Shown piece by piece: positions 1 through 8,661 of a DNA stretch of 64,000 bases (the stretch's first letter is position 1; each line of letters opens with the position of its first letter). Source of the stretch: Photobacterium atrarenae. GTDB lineage: Bacteria; Pseudomonadota; Gammaproteobacteria; Enterobacterales; Vibrionaceae. Position numbers and translations under genes: made by a program. The notes below the pieces were generated by a model that was not told the DNA's origin, searched no databases, and saw nothing but the letters and a program-made list of their open reading frames with translations. Location: positions 1,550,902 through 1,614,901 of the forward strand of contig NZ_CP101508.1 of the NCBI RefSeq assembly GCF_024380015.1, written 5' to 3'.

Positions 1-2
1 AA

Positions 3-839
3 TATGTGGCTGAGCAAGGAGAGATCCCGCTAGAGAGCCACTTCCTGGTGACGCTACCGCGCGCGGAAGTACAGATTGACGGCAAGACATTTTATTTTGT
101 GCTGGATACGGGGGCGTCAACCAATGTGATCACTCAGCGGGTGGCAGATAAGCTGGGGATCGTCGCCGAGCCGAAGCACCAGGTCTCAATTGATACCGCA
201 ACCGATAACGAAGTGTTTGCCCAACTGGCGATTCTGCCGTCTTTCCGGCTGGGGCCGACAGCGCTGCATCATCAGGCTGCGGTGATTGTCGAGAATGAAG
301 CGCTTGAGCAGCGGTTACTGGGAATCAGCTGGTATCAGCTCGATGGTATTATCGGCTGGCCGGTGCTGAAGAAAATGAACCTGACGTTTAATTTTGCCGA
401 CAAGTCACTGCTGATCCAGCAGCCGGTCAAAAAAACAGGTCAACCAACCAATTTGGTGTGGCTGTTTGATGATCCTATGGTGCTGACCCAGTCGGCGGAA
501 AAAGGCGACTTGCTGTGGTTTTTAGATACCGGAGCGATGCGTAGCCAGGTGACGGAGCGATACTTGACCCGCCATGCGATAAATGATCTGGATTGGAAGT
601 CTAAACAGTTTTCCGGGTTGGGTGGCAAAGGCAAGGAAGAGAAAACCGCCAGTCTGGATGCTGTCGAATTTGTTTTCCCATCGGCCACGGTCATGGTGGA
701 AGATATTGAGGTCCGGGTGGAGCATGAAGACTGTAAACACAGCCTGTGCGACGGCCGGATTGGGGTCGACACGGCGAAAAAGCGGATTATGAATATCGAT
801 TTCTACAACGGCCGCTTTGATGTCCGGGATATCGAGTAA
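3..839 (+). CDS. Retropepsin-like aspartic protease, 5' partial
   Basis: The reading frame is already open at the window edge, so the true start (and probably a signal or anchor segment) lies outside. Counting from a GTG at 6, two D-T-G motifs are visible, LDTGAS at about residues 33-38 and LDTGAM at about 173-178, each preceded by hydrophobic strands. This is the signature of clan AA aspartic peptidases (Asp_protease_2 type), here as two tandem half-domains in one chain. Proteolytic function is inferred from the motifs; the substrate is unknown. It is followed by a MerR regulator after an 80-base gap and is probably a separate unit. Confidence 0.75.
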   Translation, partial: YVAEQGEIPLESHFLVTLPRAEVQIDGKTFYFVLDTGASTNVITQRVADKLGIVAEPKHQVSIDTATDNEVFAQLAILPSFRLGPTALHHQAAVIVENEALEQRLLGISWYQLDGIIGWPVLKKMNLTFNFADKSLLIQQPVKKTGQPTNLVWLFDDPMVLTQSAEKGDLLWFLDTGAMRSQVTERYLTRHAINDLDWKSKQFSGLGGKGKEEKTASLDAVEFVFPSATVMVEDIEVRVEHEDCKHSLCDGRIGVDTAKKRIMNIDFYNGRFDVRDIE

Positions 840-917
840 CCGCTGAGCCCGGCTTCACTGAAGTTGAGCGTGAGCCGATATCGAATCGTTTGAAGGGGTT
901 AGGAGGAGTTACTGAGG

Positions 918-1283
918 ATGTATATTGGAGCCGTCGCCAAACAAACGGGGCTTTCCGTCAAAGCGATTCGTCTGTATGAGAAAAAAGGGCTGATCCAGCC
1001 TCCGGCGAGGCACGGCCGCTACCGGGTCTACCGCGCCCAGGATGTTGAAGCCCTGAAACTGATTGTTGAGGCGAAATCACTGGGAGTGACGTTAGCCCGG
1101 CTCAAAGATGTGATTGTTTATCATGATGGTGAACTCGACTGGCAGCGAATCGGCTTGTTTCTGACTGAGGTCAAGCAATCCCTTGAGCTGGAAAAGCAGG
1201 CGCTGGAAGCGAAAATTGCTCAGGCGGCTCAGTGCCTGCAATCGCTTCATTCCTGTCCGAAAATGCTTGACTCTGCCCTTTAG
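918..1283 (+). CDS. MerR family transcriptional regulator
   Basis: A 121-residue MerR-type regulator. The N-terminus (IGAVAKQTGLSVKAIRLYEK) is the canonical winged helix-turn-helix, followed by the arginine/tyrosine wing (GRYRVYRAQDVEAL) and a coiled-coil dimerisation helix to the end. The only C-terminal cysteines are one about residue 105 and HSCP at about 111-114; they do not form a clear metal-binding loop, so the effector cannot be read off. A strong ribosome site (AGGAGG, 901-906) precedes the ATG. The flavin reductase gene starts 47 bases downstream on the same strand, which suggests a two-gene operon where the regulator controls a quinone or redox response (inference). Confidence 0.88.
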   Translation: MYIGAVAKQTGLSVKAIRLYEKKGLIQPPARHGRYRVYRAQDVEALKLIVEAKSLGVTLARLKDVIVYHDGELDWQRIGLFLTEVKQSLELEKQALEAKIAQAAQCLQSLHSCPKMLDSAL

Positions 1284-1330
1284 GGCAGACCGTAGAATCG
1301 TTGTCTCAACACCGACAGGAGAAAGAGACA

Positions 1331-1900
1331 ATGAAAATTATGGTACTTAACGGTAACCCGAAAAAAGACAGCCTAAGCCGTCACTTGGCCGATATTTATG
1401 AGGTGGAAGCCAGAGAAGGGGCCGAGATTCGACGTTTTAATCTGGGTCAGATGGCCTTCAACCCCAGCCTGGATTGCGGATATGACTCGGAGCAACCGCT
1501 GGAACCTTGTTTGGTTGAGTTTCAGGACGCGTTAACCTGGGCCGATCATCTGGTGATTGTCGCCCCGATCTGGTGGGGTGGCGTGCCAGCGAAGCTAAAG
1601 GGACTGCTTGACCGGGCTTTTCTGCCGGGATTTGCTTTTCGTTATGCGTCGGGCTCACCGGAGCCGGTCCCGCTGCTGGCCGGCAAAACCGCACGCCTGA
1701 TCCTGACCATGGACGCGCCGGATACTTTCCTGGCGGAACAAGCGGCCCCTGTGCTGGCGCAATTGGATCGTTATACGCTGCAATTTAGCGGGATCGCACC
1801 GGCTGAGGTCGATCTGTTTGGCTCCGTGATTATGGCGGATGAGGCACAACTTCAGCTGTGGGGAGAGACGGTCAGGTCCCACGGGGCTGCCTGCCGATAA
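1331..1900 (+). CDS. NAD(P)H-dependent FMN oxidoreductase, flavodoxin-like fold
   Basis: Predicted 189-residue flavoprotein of the flavodoxin_2 / NAD(P)H dehydrogenase (quinone) family. It begins with the hydrophobic strand and flavin-phosphate loop KIMVLNGNPKKDSLSRHLAD, and contains the family motif APIWWGGVPAKLKGLLDR around residues 80-97, which places the isoalloxazine ring. The open frame begins 30 bases earlier, but ATG 1331 is preceded by ACAGGAGAAAG and gives the expected N-terminus. It would reduce quinones or similar electrophiles in the cytoplasm. A terminator follows at 1954, closing the MerR-reductase unit. Confidence 0.85.
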   Translation: MKIMVLNGNPKKDSLSRHLADIYEVEAREGAEIRRFNLGQMAFNPSLDCGYDSEQPLEPCLVEFQDALTWADHLVIVAPIWWGGVPAKLKGLLDRAFLPGFAFRYASGSPEPVPLLAGKTARLILTMDAPDTFLAEQAAPVLAQLDRYTLQFSGIAPAEVDLFGSVIMADEAQLQLWGETVRSHGAACR

Positions 1901-1953
1901 TCTTTGGTCAGCCTGAAGGCGCGTTGCCGCTTTATCGACAAAAGTCTCGTTCA

Positions 1954-1979
1954 AGGCGTTCGGTAATGAACGCCTTTTT
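1954..1979 (+). terminator. Rho-independent terminator
   Basis: AGGCGTTC, a six-base loop, GAACGCCT and then TTTT; downstream of the flavin reductase gene. Confidence 0.85.
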
Positions 1980-2126
1980 GATCCGATGCACCTAGCCATC
2001 CAATCTTCTGAAACATGAAAATCCAAGGGGAAGTAATCCCAGTTTTCGCAGCAAGAACAGTTCATTAACACCATTGAGGCGTCTTTTGATAGGATGTTGA
2101 AACTGCATCAGAGAAGGAACCGACCC

Positions 2127-3170
2127 ATGACATGGACGAATATTCGTTATCCCCGGCCGCTGGCGCCGGGTGCCACTATTGCCGTGACCGCTTTCTCCGC
2201 AGGCGTCCCCGAGGCGTGCCACCCGCGGCTGGAGATTGTACTCGCTCATTTGAGAGCGCAGGGTTTTCAGGTGATTGAAGGGGGCTGCCTGCGGGAGAAC
2301 ATCAAGCATGTCAGCGCCCCGAAGGAAGTCCGGGCCCGGGAGCTGATGCAATTTCTCTGTGACGACCGCATCGATGCTCTGATGCCGCCCTGGGGCGGAG
2401 ATTTTGCCATGGATCTGTTGCCGTTACTGGACTTTGAACAATTAGCCGCGGTGAAGCCCAAATGGCTGATTGGCTTTTCCGATATCAGTACCTTGCAGAT
2501 GGCCCTGACGACCCGATTGGGCTGGGCCACTGCACATACGGCCAACCTGATGCAACTGCATCCTGAAGAGCGCGAGCCCCTGACCCGAAGCGTATTTGAC
2601 TGCCTGAACCAAGCTACCGGGGAGGATGTTGCCCAGCAGTCTTCGACAACGTACCAGGTTGCCGGGGAGTCGTTTGCCGACAACCCGGATGCGGTGCTCT
2701 CTCTGACGGCATCCACGTGCTGGCAGGTCTTGGGCGATGCCAATACGGCAAAGGTTGAGGGCCGCTTGATTGGCGGATGCCTGGATACCTTGTGTCATCT
2801 GGCCGCAACGCCTTATTTCGACCTTGCATCCTTCCGCCGTGCATCAAGTAACGATGGGGTGCTGTTGTACTTTGAAAATGCGGAAATGCCGCCGACCGTG
2901 TATTTACGCACTTTACTGGGGCTGAAATATCAGGGCATGTTTGAAGGGCTGAACGGGATCATCATCGGCCGAAATGCCGTGTCGAAGGCAGAAGGGCAAG
3001 GCATCACCAGTGATGAGGCTCTGTGTCAGGCATTGGCTGATTTACCGGTTCCTGTGATTTTTGATGCAGATATTGGCCATTTACCCCCGAACCTCACCAT
3101 GATCAATGGTGCCTTTGCAGAACTGTCCGTGGCAGACGGTCAAGCGACGCTGAAACAAATGCTTTGCTGA
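2127..3170 (+). CDS. S66 family peptidase (LD-carboxypeptidase / MccF-like)
   Basis: A 347-residue serine peptidase of family S66. Landmarks in order: the PPWGGDFAMDLLPLLD segment, the nucleophile elbow WLIGFSDIS (Ser in GFSD), the GGCLDTLCHLAATPYF segment, the FENAEMPP glutamate region and the C-terminal DADIGHLPPNLT histidine. Family members are cytoplasmic L,D-carboxypeptidases that trim muropeptides (LdcA) or cleave peptidyl-adenylate antibiotics (MccF). The sequence does not decide between these. ATG 2127 with GAGAAGGAACC upstream is preferred over the in-frame ATG 33 bases earlier. It stands alone between a terminator and ygfF. Confidence 0.85.
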   Translation: MTWTNIRYPRPLAPGATIAVTAFSAGVPEACHPRLEIVLAHLRAQGFQVIEGGCLRENIKHVSAPKEVRARELMQFLCDDRIDALMPPWGGDFAMDLLPLLDFEQLAAVKPKWLIGFSDISTLQMALTTRLGWATAHTANLMQLHPEEREPLTRSVFDCLNQATGEDVAQQSSTTYQVAGESFADNPDAVLSLTASTCWQVLGDANTAKVEGRLIGGCLDTLCHLAATPYFDLASFRRASSNDGVLLYFENAEMPPTVYLRTLLGLKYQGMFEGLNGIIIGRNAVSKAEGQGITSDEALCQALADLPVPVIFDADIGHLPPNLTMINGAFAELSVADGQATLKQMLC

Positions 3171-3332
3171 TCACTGCTGTGCCAAGACTGGCATGTGTCA
3201 ACTCCAGCTTGTTTATTTACATCCCGTTAACCGGGCTCACATTTTTGTGTGACAAATAAGCATTTAGTTTGATATGTTGCAGGCGTCAACTTAGGATGCG
3301 AACCCAGAATCACGGATTGTAAGGGACTGATC

Positions 3333-4085
3333 ATGAAACAGGAAAAAGTGGCGCTGATCACCGGCGCCAGCCGCGGGATCGGCGCAGAAACGGCCAAGTT
3401 GCTTGCCAGCAAAGGCTATGCGGTTTGTGTGAACTACCGAACCGATCATGATGCAGCTGAAAAGGTTGCTGATGAGATCCGCGCGATGGGCGGCCGGTGT
3501 ATCACGGCCCAAGCCGATGTCTCGCAGGCGGATGACGTTGAAGCGTTGTTTGCCCGGGTCGACCAGGAACTGGGCACCTTGACGGTACTGGTCAACAATG
3601 CCGCGATATTGCAGTCCCAATGCCGACTGGATGAAATGACCGCTGAGCGCGTGAACCATATCCTGAGCGTGAATGTGACCAGTTGTTTCCTGTGCTGCAA
3701 AGCGGCGGTGCTGCGGATGTCGACTCGGCACGGGGGGCAGGGCGGCACCATTGTCAATGTGTCTTCCGGTGCTGCACGGAGCGGCTCTCCGAATGAATAT
3801 ATCGATTATGCAGCTTCGAAAGGGGCGATGGATACCCTGACCAAGGGGCTGTCGCTGGAAGTGGCTGCCGAAGGGATCCGGGTCAATGGCGTGCGTCCAG
3901 GGCTGATCTATACCGAGATGCATGCTTCCGGTGGCGAGCCGGGACGAGTGGATCGACTGAAATCGAAGATCCCGATGCAGCGGGGCGGCGAAGCCCATGA
4001 AATTGCCGAGGCGATCTACTGGCTCGCCTCTGAGAAATCGTCGTTTTCGACCGGATCCTTTATCGATCTCGCCGGCGGGTTGTAA
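3333..4085 (+). CDS. ygfF: Short-chain dehydrogenase YgfF
   Basis: A 250-residue classical SDR close in sequence to E. coli YgfF over its whole length. The cofactor motif TGASRGIG lies at about residues 10-17, NNAA at about 89-92, the catalytic Ser in VNVSSGAA and the Tyr-Lys pair in YAASKGA. The N-R-T after the second beta strand (VNYRTDHD) suggests NADP(H) preference, which is inference. The substrate of YgfF proteins is not firmly known. The end (GSFIDLAGGL) is the usual SDR C-terminus. The ribosome site is weak (AAGGGA). Confidence 0.9.
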   Translation: MKQEKVALITGASRGIGAETAKLLASKGYAVCVNYRTDHDAAEKVADEIRAMGGRCITAQADVSQADDVEALFARVDQELGTLTVLVNNAAILQSQCRLDEMTAERVNHILSVNVTSCFLCCKAAVLRMSTRHGGQGGTIVNVSSGAARSGSPNEYIDYAASKGAMDTLTKGLSLEVAAEGIRVNGVRPGLIYTEMHASGGEPGRVDRLKSKIPMQRGGEAHEIAEAIYWLASEKSSFSTGSFIDLAGGL

Positions 4086-4193
4086 TCCCAATCGGAGTCA
4101 ATCAGGGGTTATCCTGGTTTGTTCAAACGCTATTACTGCTCACTGACTGTGATTGGTATAACCCGAAAACGATCTTATGCAAAACAAGGAGTA

Positions 4194-4772
4194 ATGATGA
4201 CACCGGATGTTCAGGCCCTGGGACTTGAAGGGCTGCCGCTGCAGCAGGCATTGGTTGCATCGGCAATCGACGCATTTTACCCCGATGAAGATGTTCTGGC
4301 GGCTGTTCTCGTCGGCTCGCTGGCAAAAGGGGGCGGTGATCGGGTTTCTGATGCCGATGTCATTGTGCTGACCATGCGGGATCGTCATCGTCGGGCGGGT
4401 GATCTGTTTCAAAAATTTGAGGCTGACAAAGCGATCTTCTATACCTTGGCTGGTGAGCATAATGGGACGGTGAGTTTTCGCAAATACCTGTTTGAGGATC
4501 TGACCAGCGCAGAAATTCACTGCCTCGATCTCTCAGAGCCGTTCTTGTTTTGTCAGCCCTACCGGATTTTGTTTGATAAAGCGGATGTGGTCGCACAGCG
4601 CTTGACCGATGATCCGGCACCCAAACATGAGGATTTTCCGGCGTATACGTGTGGCGATGACGGGCTGATCTGGGAACTGTTTGACTGTATTAAGTGGCTT
4701 AGTCGCGGCAATACGGATCTGGCTAAAGGGTATCTGAAAAAGCTGGCCCGTGAACTGGATGAAGATCGCTGA
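4194..4772 (+). CDS. Nucleotidyltransferase domain protein
   Basis: About 192 residues with a polymerase-beta-type nucleotidyltransferase core: VGSLAKGGGDRVSDADVIV near residues 35-53 carries the GS motif and the D-x-D metal ligands. Proteins of this build transfer nucleotides to small molecules, such as aminoglycosides, or to proteins; the substrate here is unknown. The start is set at ATG 4194, preceded by AACAAGGAG; the open frame upstream has no ribosome site. The AbrB gene starts 28 bases downstream, so the two may be cotranscribed. Confidence 0.7.
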   Translation: MMTPDVQALGLEGLPLQQALVASAIDAFYPDEDVLAAVLVGSLAKGGGDRVSDADVIVLTMRDRHRRAGDLFQKFEADKAIFYTLAGEHNGTVSFRKYLFEDLTSAEIHCLDLSEPFLFCQPYRILFDKADVVAQRLTDDPAPKHEDFPAYTCGDDGLIWELFDCIKWLSRGNTDLAKGYLKKLARELDEDR

Positions 4773-4800
4773 GCCGGATGAGGCGAGCGTGGAGTAAAGC

Positions 4801-5823
4801 ATGGAACTGTTGAAAAGTGCGCTGGTGGCCCTGGTTGGTGCCGGGGTTGGGGTGTTGAGCGGCATTCCGCTTGGCGAGCTGTTCGGTGCCGCCTTGGCCG
4901 TGATCGTAGCCAGGCAAACATTTGGCCTCACCACTCAGTTACCCGGCTGGATATTAACCACTGTTCAGCTGATTCTGGGAGTGAGCGTCGGGGCCGTGGT
5001 GAAGTTTGATGCCTTGCTGATGACTATGACCTGGCCGGCGATGATTGGGCTTGCGCTGTGCCTCATCGTTCAAATGGCGATCAACTATTGGTGGCTGCAT
5101 GCCAAAGAAGGGTGGAGTCCGTTTGAATCGATGCTGGGGGCCGTGCCGGGTGCGATGGCTGCCATCCTGATGGTCAGTGAAACCCATGCCAAGCCCTCGC
5201 CGAAAATCGTCTTTGCTCACTCAATTCGCCTGATCACCCTGGTGGCCGTTGCTGCGGTGATCTCCTGGTGGCTGCCGATGAACTCGGTCGAACATTCGGC
5301 TCAGCCGGCGGTATTCTGGCCGGCTCTGGGGGCTGTGCTGGCGGTCAGCCTCTTGATTGGCAAGCTGGTGGAACGGCTTGGGTTTCCGGCACCCTATATG
5401 GTGGCTGCATTGCTTTGCGCTGCCGTGTCAAACACCCTGTTTCCGGATTGGGTATTGCTCGTGCCGGAGATGCTCCTGCTGGCAGCGACAGCCATGCTGG
5501 GGGCGTTGATCGGGAGCCGCCTGGCGCAAACCACACTTCGTGAGGCCATTCGTTACGCCAGAGCTGGCTTTATTGTCACGGTTTATGGTTTGCTGGTTAC
5601 GGTTGTTTTTGCCTGGTCGTGGTCGCACTTCATCGGGATCAGCCCTGTGGTGTTGTTGCTGTCGTGGGTACCGGGCAGTGTCGAAGCCATGACTGCTGTG
5701 GCGTTGTTATTGGGACTGGAGCCGGTCTTTGTGATGGTTAATCATATTCTCAGACTACTGATCCTCCACGCGCTGCCGGTAGTGCTGAAAACCCAGTTGG
5801 CACGCGTGGCGGATCAGTCCTGA
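4801..5823 (+). CDS. AbrB family membrane protein
   Basis: A 340-residue integral membrane protein of the AbrB family (Pfam AbrB, formerly annotated ammonia monooxygenase-like; E. coli AbrB affects aidB expression). It consists of two related halves, each with several hydrophobic helices and the family features GVLSGIPLGELFGAALAVIVA and PAPYMVAALLCAAV. MLGAVPGAMAAIL and SWVPGSVEAMTAVALLL are matching repeats in the two halves. Molecular function is poorly known. Start ATG 4801 has GGAG upstream. Confidence 0.8.
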   Translation: MELLKSALVALVGAGVGVLSGIPLGELFGAALAVIVARQTFGLTTQLPGWILTTVQLILGVSVGAVVKFDALLMTMTWPAMIGLALCLIVQMAINYWWLHAKEGWSPFESMLGAVPGAMAAILMVSETHAKPSPKIVFAHSIRLITLVAVAAVISWWLPMNSVEHSAQPAVFWPALGAVLAVSLLIGKLVERLGFPAPYMVAALLCAAVSNTLFPDWVLLVPEMLLLAATAMLGALIGSRLAQTTLREAIRYARAGFIVTVYGLLVTVVFAWSWSHFIGISPVVLLLSWVPGSVEAMTAVALLLGLEPVFVMVNHILRLLILHALPVVLKTQLARVADQS

Positions 5824-5848
5824 TTCCAGAGCAGGAGAATGTGCCGGC

Positions 5849-6457
5849 TTAGTCAGCGGCCAGCAGGGCCCCGAAGGTCATGAGGCCGGCACCGCATACC
5901 TGATCGAAACGCTTTTTGACTTTTTTCAGTCGTGATTGCAACGGCGCCGAGGTGAACAGCAGCGCGACCAGCGCAAACCACAAGCCATGCAGCAGCATCA
6001 TATAGAGCCCGTAACCCACTGCGGTCAGGTGGCTGTGATCGTCCGGTGAAATCACCTGGCTGAAGATACTAAGAAAAAACAGCATGGTTTTCGGGTTGAG
6101 CACATTACATAGAAAGCCCTGGGACAGATAGCGCAGTCCTGCGACCTGGGTTGTTTCATCGGCCCGGGTATCCAGCGTGTTGTTGGCAGTCAGGATTCCT
6201 TTCAGGCCTAAATAGATCAGGTAAGCTGAACCGGCATAGCGGATCGCCGTAAATAAGGCCTCATTTTGTGAGATGAGGTAACTAATCCCCAAGACGGAGT
6301 AACTGATATGGACACTGATCGCCAGGCTGATCCCCAGCGCAGTCCATAGCCCGGCTTTTCTTCCTGCCCCAATACTGTTTTTCAGAACCAAGACGAAATC
6401 AGCACCCGGGCTCATCACAATGAGTAAGCCCAGCAGTGCAAATCCAAGTATTTCCAT
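5849..6457 (-). CDS. LysE/RhtB family amino-acid exporter
   Basis: A 202-residue inner-membrane exporter. The N-terminus contains the LysE/RhtB signature (MSPGADFVLVLKNSIGAGRKAGL) and there are about six hydrophobic helices, with NPKTMLFFLSIF in the middle as is typical. Family members export amino acids or homoserine lactone-like compounds; the substrate cannot be read from sequence. It is transcribed divergently from the LysR gene at 6560 across about 100 bases, the standard arrangement in which the LysR protein controls the exporter (inference). Confidence 0.88.
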   Translation of the reverse strand: MEILGFALLGLLIVMSPGADFVLVLKNSIGAGRKAGLWTALGISLAISVHISYSVLGISYLISQNEALFTAIRYAGSAYLIYLGLKGILTANNTLDTRADETTQVAGLRYLSQGFLCNVLNPKTMLFFLSIFSQVISPDDHSHLTAVGYGLYMMLLHGLWFALVALLFTSAPLQSRLKKVKKRFDQVCGAGLMTFGALLAAD

Positions 6458-6559
6458 GACATCTTCCTGTAATGTGTGATCGAATAGGGTGATTGTAACC
6501 AGCCCGGCAGCTCTTTATAATCGATTTTATCTCTCTCAATATGTGAGAAAAAATCACAG

Positions 6560-7444
6560 ATGAGGCACCTGAAAGCATTTTATATTTTCCATGTCGCTGC
6601 GGGGGCGGCCAGCTTTACCGAAGCTGCCCAGCGGTTGTCGATCACCCATGGCGCGGTGAGCAAGCAAATCAAACTGCTGGAAGCGTATTTGTCGCAATCA
6701 TTATTCGAGCGACAGGGGAGGCATGTGGTGCTTACCGCAGCCGGGAAACAGTTGTATCGGTATACCGAGCAGGCGTTTAAGGCGCTGGAGTCCGGGGTTA
6801 GTGCGCTCGCACAAAGCAATGAGCGGTGTCTGGAAGTCTCCTGTGAGCCGACGTTAACTATGCGTTGGCTGATGACCCGGTTGTCGGATTTTTATCAGCA
6901 ACATCCCGGCACGGACATCCGTTTGTCGACGGCGGGGGGCCCGGTCACCCTGGGGTCGAACGGGCTCTCTTTAGCGATCCGCCGGGATGATTTTGCGCTG
7001 CGGCCCGATTATCTCAGCCAACCGTTGGTCGAAGAATGGGTTGGGCCGGTGTGCTCTGCACAATACTGGCAGCAGATGCAATCGACGCCGCAACAGGTCA
7101 AGCTGCTCCATAGTCAGACCCGGCCCCAGGCTTGGGCGGAATGGTCCGCCAAATCCGGTAGCGATTTGATCCAGCACCAGTCCCAGCAGTCATTCGCTCA
7201 TTTTTACTTTTCATTACAGGCCGCAGTTGATGGCTTGGGGATGGCGATTGGCTCTTATCCGCTGGTGATGGACGATTTGCTGCGGGGGAATCTGATTGCG
7301 CCGTATGGCTTTGTTCGCTCGGGCCATCGCTATGTGTTGATCAGCTTGTATGAAGAGCCACGCATTGCCCTGGAGCAGCAGTTTTCCATTTGGATCCAGC
7401 AACAGCTTGCTGCTTGTATCCCTGATGTATGCCGGGAAAAATAA
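6560..7444 (+). CDS. LysR family transcriptional regulator
   Basis: A 294-residue LysR-type regulator close to the GcvA group. The N-terminal helix-turn-helix (FTEAAQRLSITHGAVSKQIKLLE) is clear, followed by the linker helix and a periplasmic-binding-fold effector domain to the end. Divergent from the LysE exporter, which is the most likely target. Start ATG 6560 follows directly on an AT-rich divergent promoter region; the ribosome site is weak. Confidence 0.88.
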   Translation: MRHLKAFYIFHVAAGAASFTEAAQRLSITHGAVSKQIKLLEAYLSQSLFERQGRHVVLTAAGKQLYRYTEQAFKALESGVSALAQSNERCLEVSCEPTLTMRWLMTRLSDFYQQHPGTDIRLSTAGGPVTLGSNGLSLAIRRDDFALRPDYLSQPLVEEWVGPVCSAQYWQQMQSTPQQVKLLHSQTRPQAWAEWSAKSGSDLIQHQSQQSFAHFYFSLQAAVDGLGMAIGSYPLVMDDLLRGNLIAPYGFVRSGHRYVLISLYEEPRIALEQQFSIWIQQQLAACIPDVCREK

Positions 7445-7462
7445 ACCGGCTGTGCCGGCTTA
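7430..7462 (-). terminator. Terminator of the ParB/Srx gene (minus strand)
   Basis: On the minus strand AAGCCGGC, ACA loop, GCCGGTTT, then ATTTTT. It overlaps the 3' end of the converging lysR gene. Confidence 0.55.
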
Positions 7463-8527
7463 TAGCTTGTCGTCTTGTGCCGGGCTCGGCTCCTCGACAG
7501 CCTCAGTTAAAGCCTCGGCTTTTTCCTTCTCAGCAGCTTTTTCTTTTTCCAGCAGGCGTTTCGGGGTCGATTTTTCTTTCAGGTACTGGCGGTAGGCCTG
7601 GGCCTGGTTAAAATCAGAGTCTTCGGTGTCAATGAGTGCCGCGAGCGCTTTACTATCGACCTGATTGAGCTGACCCATGGCCTTGGCCGATAATTTAGAT
7701 TTCGCAACTTGTGCGTCCTCATCAAGGTCAACTATTACGGTTGCTGCTTCTGTCAGGGCTGCGGCATATTCATCCGGGATGTTCAGGTCATACTCGCTCA
7801 CTTTCATGTGCTTGCGGATTTCCTTCGCCCAGTGGTATTCAAAAAATGGGATGGCATCTTCAGGTTTTTTGTAACTGATCCCGTTGAGAAACAACACCAA
7901 AGACAAGTATTTATCATGCTTGAGCTGTTTTTTCCCCAGATACTCGGGCAGATCATCCGGAGCAATCTTCTTGCCCCGGAAATTATACAGCCACAGCTCA
8001 TGGTCCTGATTCATTTCAGCCCAGAAGTCATCGCCGGAGTCGATCAGGTTATGGGTCACTTTCACCATGACCGGGACGCTGGTACCGCCGTTGGGCATAT
8101 CCCAGAACGTGGACAGTTGGTGATGCCCCGAGGTGAGATAAAGTAGCCCGTCTTCCGGTCCGACGACCACAGTGCTGAGTGCATCCTCATGCTGGCCTGT
8201 TTTGTCAATGCAAGTGTAGGAGTCGGGTTTGGTCGGCTTGGATTTCTTGGACCAGTCTTTGACACTTTTGGCGCCGTTAGCACGGCATAAATCGTCGAAG
8301 ACCAGTTTTGGATCGTTTTGATATCGATTGAGCCTGGCATATTGCCAGTCATAGCTGAGCACTGCTTGTGTTGGCAGCAGTTGGTCTAATGCCACAGTGA
8401 CCACGTCCCCCGATGCTAAACCGGCATATGGGCTTTCCTCTTCATCCTCGGCATTGGCCGGAAGTTGTAACAGGTATGTGGCGAAGCAGAGTAGGAAAAG
8501 TCGTAAAAAGTCACGAAGACTTGGCAT
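7460..8527 (-). CDS. Secreted ParB/Srx-fold domain protein
   Basis: About 355 residues from the ATG at 8527; a GTG nine codons upstream is possible but gives a poor signal peptide. The N-terminus (LRLFLLCFATYLLQLPANA) is a Sec signal peptide. The mature part carries the ParB-like domain of the ParBc_2 type: VALDQLLPTQAVLSYD near the start and the TSGHHQLSTFWD active-site-like loop about 100 residues later. Family members resemble ParB/sulfiredoxin folds but are exported; their reaction is not known. The C-terminal 60 residues are a charged, low-complexity coiled coil (EKEKAAEKEKAEALTEAVEE). Confidence 0.72.
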   Translation of the reverse strand: MPSLRDFLRLFLLCFATYLLQLPANAEDEEESPYAGLASGDVVTVALDQLLPTQAVLSYDWQYARLNRYQNDPKLVFDDLCRANGAKSVKDWSKKSKPTKPDSYTCIDKTGQHEDALSTVVVGPEDGLLYLTSGHHQLSTFWDMPNGGTSVPVMVKVTHNLIDSGDDFWAEMNQDHELWLYNFRGKKIAPDDLPEYLGKKQLKHDKYLSLVLFLNGISYKKPEDAIPFFEYHWAKEIRKHMKVSEYDLNIPDEYAAALTEAATVIVDLDEDAQVAKSKLSAKAMGQLNQVDSKALAALIDTEDSDFNQAQAYRQYLKEKSTPKRLLEKEKAAEKEKAEALTEAVEEPSPAQDDKL

Positions 8528-8594
8528 AGTGCTGCACTCATAAAAATGAATCACATCATGAGTCTAGCAACTGTCAGGGTGGAGGCGTGTTTAA

Positions 8595-8644
8595 GAAATA
8601 ATAAACCCGAGTTGCCCGGAGAATTTCGGGAATCACTCGGGTTT
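8595..8644 (-). terminator. Terminator of the DUF3334 gene (minus strand)
   Basis: Minus-strand stem AAACCCGAGT/ACTCGGGTTT at 8644-8635 and 8612-8603 with an inner CCCG/CGGG stem, followed by an AT-rich tail. Confidence 0.7.
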
Positions 8645-8661
8645 ACTTAAGGAACCGGTGC

